From the NCBI GenBank assembly GCA_024641555.1, contig JAHECV010000041.1, positions 1 through 18,254 of the forward strand: a DNA stretch of 18,254 nucleotides. Reading direction: 5' to 3'. Within the stretch, counting starts at the first letter, position 1; each line of letters opens with the position of its first letter. Origin of the DNA: Candidatus Planktophila sp. (GTDB lineage: Bacteria; Actinomycetota; Actinomycetes; Nanopelagicales; Nanopelagicaceae). This document shows positions 1 to 6,849 of this stretch, in pieces. The notes below the pieces were generated by a model. That model made no database searches. It was given only the letters and a program-made list of their open reading frames with translations, and was not told the DNA's origin. Position numbers and translations under genes: made by a program.

Positions 1-522
1 ATTATTGAGCCTGGGGCAAGCGTTTTATACGACTGGGCGCTTCAGGTGGCTGAGTTTGCACCAATTGTCTTTGATCCAAATATTCGCCCATCTGTAATGG
101 GCGATCGCGATCTTTATCAAGCTGCGGTCGAAAAATGGGCGGCGATTTCAAGTGTTATCAAGGTTAGCGATGATGATTTGGCTTGGCTATTTCCTAATCA
201 GAGTTATGAAGAAGTTGCTAAGCGTTGGGTTAAAGATGGAGCAGCGCTAGTTGTTGTAACACGCGGGGCCAATGGTTCGATCGGCTTTACCGAAAGCGGA
301 AGCGAAGAAGTTCCGGGTGTGAAAGTTGAAGTTGTCGACACAGTTGGCGCCGGTGACACAGTTGGTGCGATTATCGTCGAAGCGATGGTGCAAGATGGAA
401 TTTTATCTCTGCAAGGTGAAGGGCTAAAGAAAGTCTTAGCGCGCGCAGCAGCAGCAGCCGCGATTACGTGTTCTCGTGCGGGGGCGCAACCTCCATACAA
501 GCACGAACTAGCAAAACTCTAA
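1..522 (+). CDS. PfkB-family carbohydrate kinase (fructokinase-like), C-terminal part
   Basis: The reading frame is open from base 1, so the gene begins before the window; 173 residues of a family usually near 300 are visible. The frame contains FDPNIRPS, a typical PfkB substrate/nucleotide region, and the PfkB signature DTVGAGDT. Its GAGD (bases 346-357) forms the anion hole and supplies the catalytic Asp (codon 355-357). These proteins phosphorylate a sugar or nucleoside with ATP in the cytosol. Fructokinase is the best guess because of the FDPNIRP form and the neighbouring aldose epimerase, but the substrate cannot be read from this half. The next gene begins 11 bases after the stop, so the two are probably cotranscribed. 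A GTG at 46 is internal and not a likely start. Confidence 0.88.
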   Translation: MIEPGASVLYDWALQVAEFAPIVFDPNIRPSVMGDRDLYQAAVEKWAAISSVIKVSDDDLAWLFPNQSYEEVAKRWVKDGAALVVVTRGANGSIGFTESGSEEVPGVKVEVVDTVGAGDTVGAIIVEAMVQDGILSLQGEGLKKVLARAAAAAAITCSRAGAQPPYKHELAKL

Positions 523-533
523 GAAGGTGTGCT

Positions 534-1298
534 GTGCAATTTATCGATGATGCTGAATTTCAAATCGCAATTGATTTAGATAACGGTGCGCGTATTACAT
601 CGATCACTTGGCGCGAAATGCAATTTGCCGTTCCTTACCGCGGAGACCCGTTGACGCATGGATGGTATGCGATGGGTCCTTGGGCTGGGCGAATTCGCGA
701 CGGAATCATCTTTGGCGCTGATGGCGAGGAAATTCAGTTGCCAACAAATATAACTCCGCCCCATGCTATTCATGGTTACGGGTTTACTTCTTCTTGGCAA
801 GAGATTGGCCCAGGCCGTTCTTTGCTGCATCTGCCAAAGCCTTATAGCGGTGCAACCATTGAACAAACCATTGAAGTTTTAGATGATGCAATTCGTTGGT
901 CACTTGAATACGATCCAGGCGATTGCACATTGCCAGCGTGGATTGGAATGCATCCGTGGTTCCCACGCGATCTCGATCGTGGCGGCAGTGCAGAAATAGA
1001 ATTTAAAGCAGCGAAGATGCTTAAGCGCGATGAAGAAGGAATTCCAACCGGTGAATATGTATCACAACCTGCTGGGCCTTGGGATGATGCATTTACTGAA
1101 GTACAAGGCGTACCGGCGATTGTTTGGGAAGACTGCGCGCGCATTGATGTTGAATCCGATGCGCCTTGGTGGGTGGTTTATAACGAAGACCCCGAAGGCG
1201 TTTGCGTTGAACCGCAGACCGCACCCCCTGATGCGCAGAACTTGGGAATAAGTGGTGAGCATTACATAGAAGCGCTATTTGTATTTTCTGAAGGTTAA
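534..1298 (+). CDS. Aldose 1-epimerase (mutarotase, GalM-like)
   Basis: A 254-residue protein of the galactose mutarotase superfamily, which interconverts alpha and beta anomers of free or phosphorylated hexoses. Visible family features are AIHGYGF (family His), IGMHPWF (second conserved His) and the C-terminal VEPQTAPPDAQN, which carries the catalytic Glu. I chose GTG 534 because AGAAGG at 522-527 lies six bases upstream and the protein then begins right at the first beta strand; the longer frame from 468 would overlap the kinase gene and has no ribosome site. There is no signal peptide, so it acts in the cytosol. It probably forms an operon with the kinase. The exact sugar is unknown. Confidence 0.85.
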   Translation: MQFIDDAEFQIAIDLDNGARITSITWREMQFAVPYRGDPLTHGWYAMGPWAGRIRDGIIFGADGEEIQLPTNITPPHAIHGYGFTSSWQEIGPGRSLLHLPKPYSGATIEQTIEVLDDAIRWSLEYDPGDCTLPAWIGMHPWFPRDLDRGGSAEIEFKAAKMLKRDEEGIPTGEYVSQPAGPWDDAFTEVQGVPAIVWEDCARIDVESDAPWWVVYNEDPEGVCVEPQTAPPDAQNLGISGEHYIEALFVFSEG

Positions 1299-1309
1299 TC
1301 AGTCAAACA

Positions 1310-1315
1310 TAGGAT
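1310..1315 (+). promoter_or_regulatory. -10 box of a leaderless promoter for the aminotransferase
   Basis: TAGGAT followed by exactly six bases and then the ATG at 1322. This matches the TANNNT-N6-start pattern seen before several other genes in this window, so transcription probably starts at the A of the ATG. No convincing -35 box is visible. Confidence 0.6.
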
Positions 1316-1321
1316 TGGGAT

Positions 1322-2680
1322 ATGTCTACACAAATTGATCGTGGTCGTTTAGCTCAGCTTCGCAAAGTTGAAGAAGAACGTTTTCTTGCAACACATCAGA
1401 AGAGCGCAGAAGCATTTGCTGATTCGCGCAAGGTCATGCATGAAGGTGTGCCGATGTCATGGATGGCGAAGTGGCCAGGTGCGCACCCAGTCTTCGTAAA
1501 GGAATCTAAAGGCGCGAAGTTCACCGACATTGATGGCAATACATATATTGATTTTTGTTTAGGCGACACTGGTTCGATGACCGGTCACTCACCAGATGCC
1601 ACGATCGCTGCCATCAAACGCCAGGCAGATATCGGAATCACATCGATGTTGCCAACCCTTGATGCCGCCGTTGTTTCCAAAGAGCTTGCTTCAAGATTTG
1701 GTCTACCAAAGTGGCAATTCACAGTCACCGCAACGGATGCCAACCGCCACGTTATTCGTTACTGCCGTTTGATAACTGGACGTAGCAAGATCATCGTGAT
1801 CGATCGTTGCTATCACGGTAGCGTTGATGAAACTTTTGCAACGCTTGATGAAGCCGGCAACACAGTTAAGCGCGAAGGAAACCTTGGTGCACCAGTAGAT
1901 CTTGCGGTCACAACTCGCGTAGTTGAATTCAATGATCTGGCTGGCATGGAAGCTGCGCTAGCCCACGGTGATGTTGCGGCGATTTTGATGGAACCTGCAA
2001 TGACAAACGTGGGAATTGTTCTGCCTGATGATGGTTATTTAATAGCGGTGCAGGATCTTGCAAAGAAGTACGGCGCGCTGTTAATTATTGATGAGACCCA
2101 CACAATTTCAGTTGGCCCTGGTGGAATGACGCAAGACCTTGGGTTAAAGCCTGATTTCTTAACGATCGGAAAAGCAATCGCTGGCGGTATCCCCGTTGGA
2201 ACATTTGGAATGACCGAAGATGTTGCTAACTCAATCAAGAAGTTAGTGGAGTTAGAAATTATCGATACTGGCGGAATCGGCAGTACTTTGGCGGGAAATG
2301 CGATGTCACTTGCCGCGATGCGTGCAACGTTAGGTGAAGTTTTAACGGCTGCTGCGTTTAAAGAGATGATCTCACTCGGTGACCGCTGGAGCGATGGAGT
2401 TGATGCCGCGATTGCTGAATTTGATTTAGATTGGCATTGCAACCGTTTAGGTGCGCGCGGTGAGTACATCTTCAAAGGTAAGGCGCCACGCACTGGTCGC
2501 GAAGCTGCTGAATCAGGAGATTTCGAACTCGAGCAGTACATCCACTTACGTTTATTAAATGATGGTTTCTTGTTGACGCCATTTCACAATATGGCGCTGA
2601 TGTCACCGGCAACAACAGCCGCTGATGTTGATGCACACACTGCGGCATTTCGCGCCATGTGCGCTGACTTAGTTGGATAA
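1322..2680 (+). CDS. Class III (PLP-dependent) aminotransferase
   Basis: A 452-residue fold-type I PLP enzyme of the class III / glutamate-1-semialdehyde aminomutase group. The order of motifs fits: GNTYIDFCLGDTGSMTGH near the N-terminus, DRCYHGSVDE (ring-stacking region), LLIIDETHT with the Asp that contacts the pyridine nitrogen, and TIGKAIAGGIPVG with the PLP Lys at residue 284. It transfers an amino group between an amine or amino acid and a keto acid, or isomerises one in place. It lacks the usual HemL N-terminal sequence and is unlikely to be the tetrapyrrole enzyme; the substrate is not readable. It begins 23 bases after the epimerase but has its own apparent leaderless promoter, and a hairpin follows it. 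Confidence 0.85.
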   Translation: MSTQIDRGRLAQLRKVEEERFLATHQKSAEAFADSRKVMHEGVPMSWMAKWPGAHPVFVKESKGAKFTDIDGNTYIDFCLGDTGSMTGHSPDATIAAIKRQADIGITSMLPTLDAAVVSKELASRFGLPKWQFTVTATDANRHVIRYCRLITGRSKIIVIDRCYHGSVDETFATLDEAGNTVKREGNLGAPVDLAVTTRVVEFNDLAGMEAALAHGDVAAILMEPAMTNVGIVLPDDGYLIAVQDLAKKYGALLIIDETHTISVGPGGMTQDLGLKPDFLTIGKAIAGGIPVGTFGMTEDVANSIKKLVELEIIDTGGIGSTLAGNAMSLAAMRATLGEVLTAAAFKEMISLGDRWSDGVDAAIAEFDLDWHCNRLGARGEYIFKGKAPRTGREAAESGDFELEQYIHLRLLNDGFLLTPFHNMALMSPATTAADVDAHTAAFRAMCADLVG

Positions 2681-2695
2681 CTCTCTTGTAATCGC

Positions 2696-2728
2696 AAATG
2701 GACCCCACAATTAATGTGAAGTCCATTT
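2696..2728 (+). terminator. Hairpin after the aminotransferase gene, possible terminator
   Basis: AAATGGAC (2696-2703) is perfectly complementary to GTCCATTT (2721-2728). Inside, CACA (2706-2709) pairs with TGTG (2715-2718) around a five-base loop, with a two-by-two internal bulge. It begins 15 bases after the stop codon. There is no T run after it, so it is either a T-less terminator or an mRNA 3'-end stabiliser; the nested pairing makes chance less likely. Confidence 0.5.
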
Positions 2729-2741
2729 ACAAAGCCTAAGA

Positions 2742-2809
2742 GATATAACTTTCGCCAGTGATCCTACTTAGAACAGTTGATTCAATCGATATAACTTTCG
2801 CCAGTGATC
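2742..2809. repeat. Pair of 22-bp direct repeats, period 46 bp
   Basis: Identical 22-base copies lie at 2742-2763 and 2788-2809; both begin GATATAACTTTCGCCAGTGA and end TC. They sit in the AT-rich gap (about 35% G+C by hand count over 2701-2940) between the aminotransferase and the HEPN gene. The flanks do not match, so the copied unit is really 22 bases. They could be regulator binding sites, the start of a small repeat array, or scars of an insertion. No similar copy was noticed elsewhere in the window. Confidence 0.8.
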
Positions 2810-2848
2810 TCAACTTGAATCGGTAACCAAATGATAAACGATTGTCCT

Positions 2849-2860
2849 GTTGATATCAAC
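2849..2860. promoter_or_regulatory. 12-bp perfect palindrome, candidate operator
   Basis: GTTGATATCAAC is a perfect palindrome 35 bases before the HEPN start. The half-site GTTGAT also occurs at 2776-2781, between the two direct repeats, followed by TCAATC. The position would suit a repressor or autoregulator of the HEPN gene. No regulator gene is visible next to it. Confidence 0.35.
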
Positions 2861-2895
2861 CTATATATGTCGGTGATGTGTAGCAATCTCTCTAA

Positions 2896-3327
2896 GTGAA
2901 AACTAATCTGAAGAGATATACAAACACATATTTATTAATCGGAGAGTTAGAACTAATTCTCCGAGAGCGTATCCTTGCTACTCTTAGTGAGTATTCCAAA
3001 ACAAAGTACGACGCAGAGTGGTTTTCTATTTTACCCTCGAAGGAGCTTAAAAAATCGGCTCAAAGGGAGTTGCAATTCGGGTTCTACCGAGAAGTGTTGT
3101 CACAAAAGTATTTCACTGAGTTGTGGGTACCAGCCACACATTTGATCTTTTTAAATCTGCCGAACGCGAATACATTGAATAGCTGCCAAATGATTGATAA
3201 TCGGATGCACTATGCAACTGGGACGAGGAACCGTGTCTGCCACTTCACTTTTGACAATATTCATAATGTGGAGCATGAAGAAGCCAATTTAAAATGGCTA
3301 ATAAACGCGTTAGGGGAAATTCACTAA
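2896..3327 (+). CDS. Small HEPN-like protein, possible toxin or defence RNase
   Basis: A 143-residue protein that I cannot assign to a named family. Near the C-terminus, R111-N112-R-V-C-H116 fits the R(N)x3-4H active-site motif of HEPN domains, which are all-helical and often RNases in toxin, Abi and CRISPR-linked systems. The N-terminus from about residue 10 (LLIGELELILRERILATL) looks like the first long HEPN helix. There is no signal peptide or membrane segment. GTG 2896 is the first possible start because a stop codon precedes it directly; CAATCT stands six bases upstream, a weak form of the local leaderless -10. Six of eight Arg codons are AGA, AGG, CGA or CGG, whereas neighbouring genes mostly use CGT or CGC, which suggests transfer. 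No antitoxin or nucleotidyltransferase partner is visible. Confidence 0.6.
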   Translation: MKTNLKRYTNTYLLIGELELILRERILATLSEYSKTKYDAEWFSILPSKELKKSAQRELQFGFYREVLSQKYFTELWVPATHLIFLNLPNANTLNSCQMIDNRMHYATGTRNRVCHFTFDNIHNVEHEEANLKWLINALGEIH

Positions 3328-3357
3328 ATTAACTTCCACATCAGCGTGAAGATTCGT

Positions 3358-3363
3358 TATATT
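3358..3363 (+). promoter_or_regulatory. -10 box of a leaderless promoter for the secreted protein
   Basis: TATATT, six bases, then ATG at 3370. This supports ATG 3370 as both transcription and translation start, rather than the upstream in-frame GTG at 3346. Confidence 0.55.
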
Positions 3364-3369
3364 TGTCGA

Positions 3370-5082
3370 ATGAAACGATGGCTTGCTGGGCTTTTTGTTG
3401 CACTGATCTCTGTTGCAAGTCCAGCTCTCACAAGCGCTGCGGGCACGATTGATGAACAGTATTCATTGAGCCATGGAGGCGATAACTCAAATAAAGTAGG
3501 AGTCTTTTTTGAAGAGAACGTTGATACTCTTCGAATGCCTTCGCTGCTATATAGCTATGAGTTAGCAACAGCGGCTCCACCAAATGTGATCTCGTATTGC
3601 ACTGGGCTTAAAGATGCTAATTGTGCAGATGCAAGCTTTATGAAGTACTACGCTCTTATGCCAGCTTGTACATCTTCAAATGAAGTTGATTGTATTGAGA
3701 GCATTTATGCAGTTGCTCCAGGTTCACCAGCAAGAATCAAAGGAATTTTTAAAGAATCTATCCCGGAAAAAGTTGACCATCCATATAAAGCTGATCCCGA
3801 AGCGGGCTTACCTCAAGGTTCGGTTTCAGGTGTTTGGGAAATCCCAAATGTGAAACACGGCGGTGGCTCCACCAACTACGTTGCAATAGTTTCTCGTGTC
3901 GGGTCTCTAAAGCGCACTGGCGCAACATGGTCTGCTCAACCACCAGGCTCAGACCCTTGGGGCAGTGGCGATTTTCGTGCCGCTATTTATCCGGTAAATA
4001 TGGTCAAAGATTCCCGTTACAAAGCAAACGTATCTTCCATTACTAAGCAACCAAACGGCACAATGTCGATGGGAATTAATCACCCAAGTCAATTGCCATT
4101 TGATGTTTGCGCAATTGTCGGCGAAGGCGTTTGCGCAATGCGTGAGCCGTTCCCCGAAGACATTAAGTTCGGAATGGTTGTTCGATTCTCAAAAGTTATC
4201 AATGGATGGATGCATGGGCGCATCGATTCACCTGAAATTGATTACGAATTAACTGGCTATGGCACGCGAGTAGATATGAAAGGTTTATCAACACGTGTAC
4301 CAATTCTTGCTGGTTGGGCGCTTCCTAACGACTTTACACAAGCTGAACGCCAACAATATCCATATCTAAATAATGCAAATGGCGGATCCAGCTATCCTGG
4401 ATCTAGTGGAAATTACGCCATGGAGCAATTAAATCTCTGGGCAAAGATCGTAAAAGATAAGGCCGCTGCAAATCCGACGCAATGGATTTTCTACAACTTA
4501 CCTGAGCGGGATATTCAAGCTGCAAGCGTATGTATAAAAAACTCTAAGACTCTTGCTGGTTTTGTTACTACGAATTCCACAACTTACACAGCAACTCCAC
4601 CTATTTACAATGAACAAACTGGCACTTTGGATTACAAAGTAGCCTCACCGCACTTCTTGGCAGATGGGAAAGTCTTCCAAGGAAAATACAACTTATATAT
4701 AGATTCAAAAGTTGCGCGCTGCATATACAAATTTAGTGATGCACCAATATCGGCATCGGTTAGTGTGACATCTTCTGACGGAGGTCAACAGAGTGTGGCA
4801 ACCACAGTTGTTAATGAGAATAGCGGCTGGCTTCATTTAAGTGCATCGGGATTTACTTTCTCATCACCGACTCTTAAAGTTAAACTGACCCAGGATTCAA
4901 CTGCGGTTGCGGCAAATCCATTGCCAAGCACAAAGCCATCGGGCAGTTCTGAACCCGCATCGCAGCCGTCAATTGCGCCGGTAGCTAAGAAAATGACCAT
5001 CATCTGTGTTAAGGGCAAAATTACGAAGAAGGTAACTGCCGTTTCACCAAAGTGTCCTGTTGGATATAAGAAGAAGGCTTAG
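3370..5082 (+). CDS. Large secreted protein of unknown function with Cys/Lys C-terminal tail
   Basis: A 570-residue protein that I do not recognise. From ATG 3370 it has a classic signal peptide: MKRW, a hydrophobic stretch GLFVALISVASPA, and a likely cut near TSAA. An in-frame GTG at 3346 would add eight residues and weaken it. The mature part has several Cys pairs (YCTGLKDANC, PACTSSNEVDC, VCAIVGEGVC), suggesting disulfides outside the membrane. A Pro/Ser/Ala-rich linker at about residues 520-545 is followed by a compact tail, IICVKGKITKKVTAV then SPKCPVGYKKKA, with two Cys and many Lys. Such a linker plus basic tail may bind the cell envelope; I recall similar tails on secreted proteins of freshwater actinobacteria but cannot verify it. 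Its 3' end overlaps the convergent mshD-like gene by four bases. No neighbour explains its job. Confidence 0.75.
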   Translation: MKRWLAGLFVALISVASPALTSAAGTIDEQYSLSHGGDNSNKVGVFFEENVDTLRMPSLLYSYELATAAPPNVISYCTGLKDANCADASFMKYYALMPACTSSNEVDCIESIYAVAPGSPARIKGIFKESIPEKVDHPYKADPEAGLPQGSVSGVWEIPNVKHGGGSTNYVAIVSRVGSLKRTGATWSAQPPGSDPWGSGDFRAAIYPVNMVKDSRYKANVSSITKQPNGTMSMGINHPSQLPFDVCAIVGEGVCAMREPFPEDIKFGMVVRFSKVINGWMHGRIDSPEIDYELTGYGTRVDMKGLSTRVPILAGWALPNDFTQAERQQYPYLNNANGGSSYPGSSGNYAMEQLNLWAKIVKDKAAANPTQWIFYNLPERDIQAASVCIKNSKTLAGFVTTNSTTYTATPPIYNEQTGTLDYKVASPHFLADGKVFQGKYNLYIDSKVARCIYKFSDAPISASVSVTSSDGGQQSVATTVVNENSGWLHLSASGFTFSSPTLKVKLTQDSTAVAANPLPSTKPSGSSEPASQPSIAPVAKKMTIICVKGKITKKVTAVSPKCPVGYKKKA

Positions 5083-5552
5083 TTAAATCCAAGGCTGGTA
5101 TAAAGCGCTAAACCTTTTTCGTTATCGGCATCGACATACAACATTGAGTGCTTTAAGCCTTTAGCAACCAGGTAATTAATCGCTGCGACAGAAACTGCGC
5201 GGCCAATACCTTGGTGGGCATGATCAGGATCAACGCCGACGACGTAAAGTTCGCCAACGGGTTCTTGATTCACATAATCTTGATGGATCTTGGTCCAAAC
5301 AAAACCAACTATTTCTTCACCTTTAACGGCCAAGAAGAATCCTTCTGGATCAAACCAGGCCTCACCCATTCGATTTTCTAGATCCTGCATCGCCCAATTA
5401 CCTTGATCAGGGTGGTGCGCAAATATTTTATTATTGAGATTTAGCCAGGTTTGCTTATCGTTTTTTGGATCAAAGGTGCGAATTACGTAGTCGCGTTTTG
5501 CAGTTGGCAGTGAATCAGTTAATGAGCGATGAATTTTAAGAATATGGCGCAT
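5079..5552 (-). CDS. mshD: MshD-like GNAT acetyltransferase (mycothiol synthase), single domain
   Basis: A 157-residue GNAT protein matching only the C-terminal, catalytic half of mycothiol synthase (usually about 300 residues with two GNAT domains). Characteristic stretches are FAHHPDQGNW, WFDPEGFFLAV, GFVWTKIH, GELYVVGVDPDHAHQGIGRA (acetyl-CoA binding, motif A) and MLYVDADNEKGLALY. MshD acetylates the cysteinyl amine in the last step of mycothiol synthesis. The N-terminus (HILKIHRSL) looks like the interdomain linker, so the degenerate first domain is absent. The protein stops at LGFN, where relatives continue for a further strand, at the overlap with the convergent secreted-protein gene. 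It starts 5 bases after glnR, so the two are one operon; the glnR-mshD pair is also adjacent in M. tuberculosis (Rv0818-Rv0819). Activity of the shortened form is uncertain. Confidence 0.8.
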   Translation of the reverse strand: MRHILKIHRSLTDSLPTAKRDYVIRTFDPKNDKQTWLNLNNKIFAHHPDQGNWAMQDLENRMGEAWFDPEGFFLAVKGEEIVGFVWTKIHQDYVNQEPVGELYVVGVDPDHAHQGIGRAVSVAAINYLVAKGLKHSMLYVDADNEKGLALYTSLGFN

Positions 5553-5557
5553 GGTTG

Positions 5558-6271
5558 TTAGACCAGCTCTGTAATAGGGCTCTCTTTGCCACCGCTCGGA
5601 AGAGTAAAGCGATAACCAACGTTGCGAACGGTTCCGATGATTGCTTCGAACTCGGGACCGAGTTTGGAGCGCAGGCGACGAATGTGAACGTCGACGGTGC
5701 GAGTGCCACCGAAGTAGTCATATCCCCAAATTTCCTGCAACAACTGGGCGCGAGTAAAAACGCGACCAGGATGTTGTGCGAGATATTTAAGAAGTTCGAA
5801 TTCCTTAAAAGTTAAATCGAGTGAACGACCTTTGATTTTTGCGGTGTAAGTGCTTTCATCAATAACAACATCACCAGTGCGAATTTCGCTCGCGGTTGGA
5901 TCTGCAGCGGTAAGCGCTGCCAGATGAGTACCGATGTTCATACGAATACGTGCATCTACCTCGGCAGGACCTGCGGTATCGAGCACGACATCGTCGACTC
6001 CCCAGTCTGCGCTCATTGCAGAGAGGCCACCCTCAGTTGTAATTGCAATGACAGGGGCACCAACGCCGGTTGAAGTTAATAAACGCGTTAGGTTCTTTGC
6101 TGCAGGTAGATCGCGACGCGCATCAACAAAGACGATATCCATAACTGGTGAATCAATTAGAACGCTGGCTTCGGCTGGCAATATTTTTACGGTGTGCTGC
6201 AAGAGTGCAAGAGATGGAAGAACTTCCGCGCTCGCGCCATTGGTATTTGTCAGTAACAACACCTTGGCCAT
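5558..6271 (-). CDS. glnR: GlnR, OmpR-type nitrogen regulator
   Basis: A 237-residue atypical response regulator. The receiver-like half (about 1-120) carries [37 protein letters not shown] and LDTAGPAEV, all close to Streptomyces GlnR as I remember it. Asp50 sits where GlnR has its Asp50, which stabilises a homodimer rather than being phosphorylated. The C-terminal winged helix (about 130-228) has [35 protein letters not shown] and [10 protein letters not shown]. GlnR controls nitrogen assimilation genes such as glnA and amtB in actinobacteria. ATG 6271 is 18 bases from the divergent thiX start, and a -10 box TAGTCT (minus strand, 6284-6279) lies seven bases before it, so the mRNA is probably leaderless. 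Confidence 0.93.
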   Translation of the reverse strand: MAKVLLLTNTNGASAEVLPSLALLQHTVKILPAEASVLIDSPVMDIVFVDARRDLPAAKNLTRLLTSTGVGAPVIAITTEGGLSAMSADWGVDDVVLDTAGPAEVDARIRMNIGTHLAALTAADPTASEIRTGDVVIDESTYTAKIKGRSLDLTFKEFELLKYLAQHPGRVFTRAQLLQEIWGYDYFGGTRTVDVHIRRLRSKLGPEFEAIIGTVRNVGYRFTLPSGGKESPITELV

Positions 6272-6277
6272 AGCGCC

Positions 6278-6284
6278 TAGACTA
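6278..6284. promoter_or_regulatory. Symmetric bidirectional -10 element between glnR and thiX
   Basis: The heptamer TAGACTA gives TAGACT on the plus strand (6278-6283), six bases before the thiX GTG, and TAGTCT on the minus strand (6284-6279), seven bases before the glnR ATG. Both fit TANNNT, so one melted region could serve two divergent leaderless transcripts. Confidence 0.6.
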
Positions 6285-6289
6285 CCTCT

Positions 6290-6703
6290 GTGAAAACCTT
6301 CGTTCCACTTGTCATTGTGCTGGTCTCAGCCACTGGATTTGGTATCTGGTTTCAGCGCACACGCGGTGAATTCCGCAAGAAGAAGACGGTCAATGGGCCG
6401 AAGTTAACCGCTGCGATAGTGGGAACCGAGCTTGGCTCTCGGGCCACCATGGTGCAGTTCTCATCGGCTTTCTGCACACCATGTCGGGCCACTAAGGCGT
6501 TGCTCGAAGATATGGTCAAGACGATGCCCGATGTTCGCTATGCCCATATCGATGCCGAATCACATCTGGAACTAGTGCGTGAGTTAAATATTCTTTCGAC
6601 TCCAACAACTTTGTTTCTAAATGGCGCGGGCATTGAAGTTGGTCGCGCCATGGGTACGCCAAAACGTGCACAAGTAATTGCTGCGCTCGCTGCAATTGGC
6701 TAA
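6290..6703 (+). CDS. Membrane-anchored thioredoxin-like protein (ThiX-like)
   Basis: A 137-residue protein. Residues 4-20 form one hydrophobic segment ([15 protein letters not shown]) that anchors or exports the protein, followed by a basic stretch [12 protein letters not shown]. The thioredoxin fold follows, with the active site FCTPCRATK (Cys62, Cys65) and the cis-Pro region [10 protein letters not shown]. It should perform thiol-disulfide exchange; topology is not certain from sequence alone. The GTG start at 6290 is set by the TAGACT-N6 leaderless promoter and is the only sensible start before the hydrophobic segment. The M. tuberculosis homologue ThiX (Rv0816c) also lies beside cysA2 and sseC2, so a role with the downstream sulfur genes is likely. 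Confidence 0.85.
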   Translation: MKTFVPLVIVLVSATGFGIWFQRTRGEFRKKKTVNGPKLTAAIVGTELGSRATMVQFSSAFCTPCRATKALLEDMVKTMPDVRYAHIDAESHLELVRELNILSTPTTLFLNGAGIEVGRAMGTPKRAQVIAALAAIG

Positions 6704-6753
6704 AGCTGGCAACTGCGAAATATTTGCAATTAGCGTTATATCTTTTTCCTCTT

Positions 6754-6759
6754 TATCCT
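6754..6759 (+). promoter_or_regulatory. -10 box for the leader-peptide / sulfur operon
   Basis: TATCCT, six bases, then the leader ATG at 6766. The leader peptide is therefore probably translated from the very 5' end of the mRNA. Confidence 0.6.
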
Positions 6760-6765
6760 TATGCC

Positions 6766-6849
6766 ATGTTCCGCATTGAAACCAGTTACTTCACAAAGCG
6801 CCGTGTGCTTGATTACGGTCGCTTAACTGGCGCGATGTGTCGTTCGTAG
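6766..6849 (+). CDS. Leader peptide, 27 residues, cysteine near its end
   Basis: The frame ATG 6766 to TAG 6849 encodes 27 residues whose second half reads RRVLDYGRLTGAMCRS. This fits the pattern RR-h-VD-x-GR-xx-A-x-C-R of the short 'putative leader peptides' that precede sulfur-metabolism genes in many actinobacteria (as I recall the annotation). A single Cys codon TGT is at 6838-6840, three codons from the stop. The start follows TATCCT by six bases, so it is probably leaderless. It lies 58 bases before the DUF4395 gene, in the gap after thiX. The likely role is in cis: ribosome stalling when Cys-tRNA is short would alter expression of the downstream DUF4395-sulfurtransferase-sseC genes. 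The peptide itself need have no function. Confidence 0.75.
   Translation: MFRIETSYFTKRRVLDYGRLTGAMCRS

Noticed and set aside
468..533. Longer start of the epimerase at GTG 468
   Set aside because: It would overlap the kinase gene by 55 bases, lacks a ribosome site, and the added residues are not like the family; GTG 534 has AGAAGG at good spacing.
1322..2680. Glutamate-1-semialdehyde aminomutase (hemL) as the name
   Set aside because: Fold and PLP motifs fit the wider class III group, but the typical HemL N-terminal sequence is missing.
2742..2809. CRISPR array
   Set aside because: Only two copies, one spacer-like interval of 24 bases and no cas genes nearby.
4382..4403. Inverted repeat GATCCAG / CTGGATC within the secreted-protein gene
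   Set aside because: It is inside coding sequence for a Gly-Ser-rich turn (GGSSYPGSSG); the repeated residues explain the similarity.
6761..6826. Alternative leader frame from ATG 6761
   Set aside because: It shows no leader-peptide pattern, and the -10 spacing fits ATG 6766.
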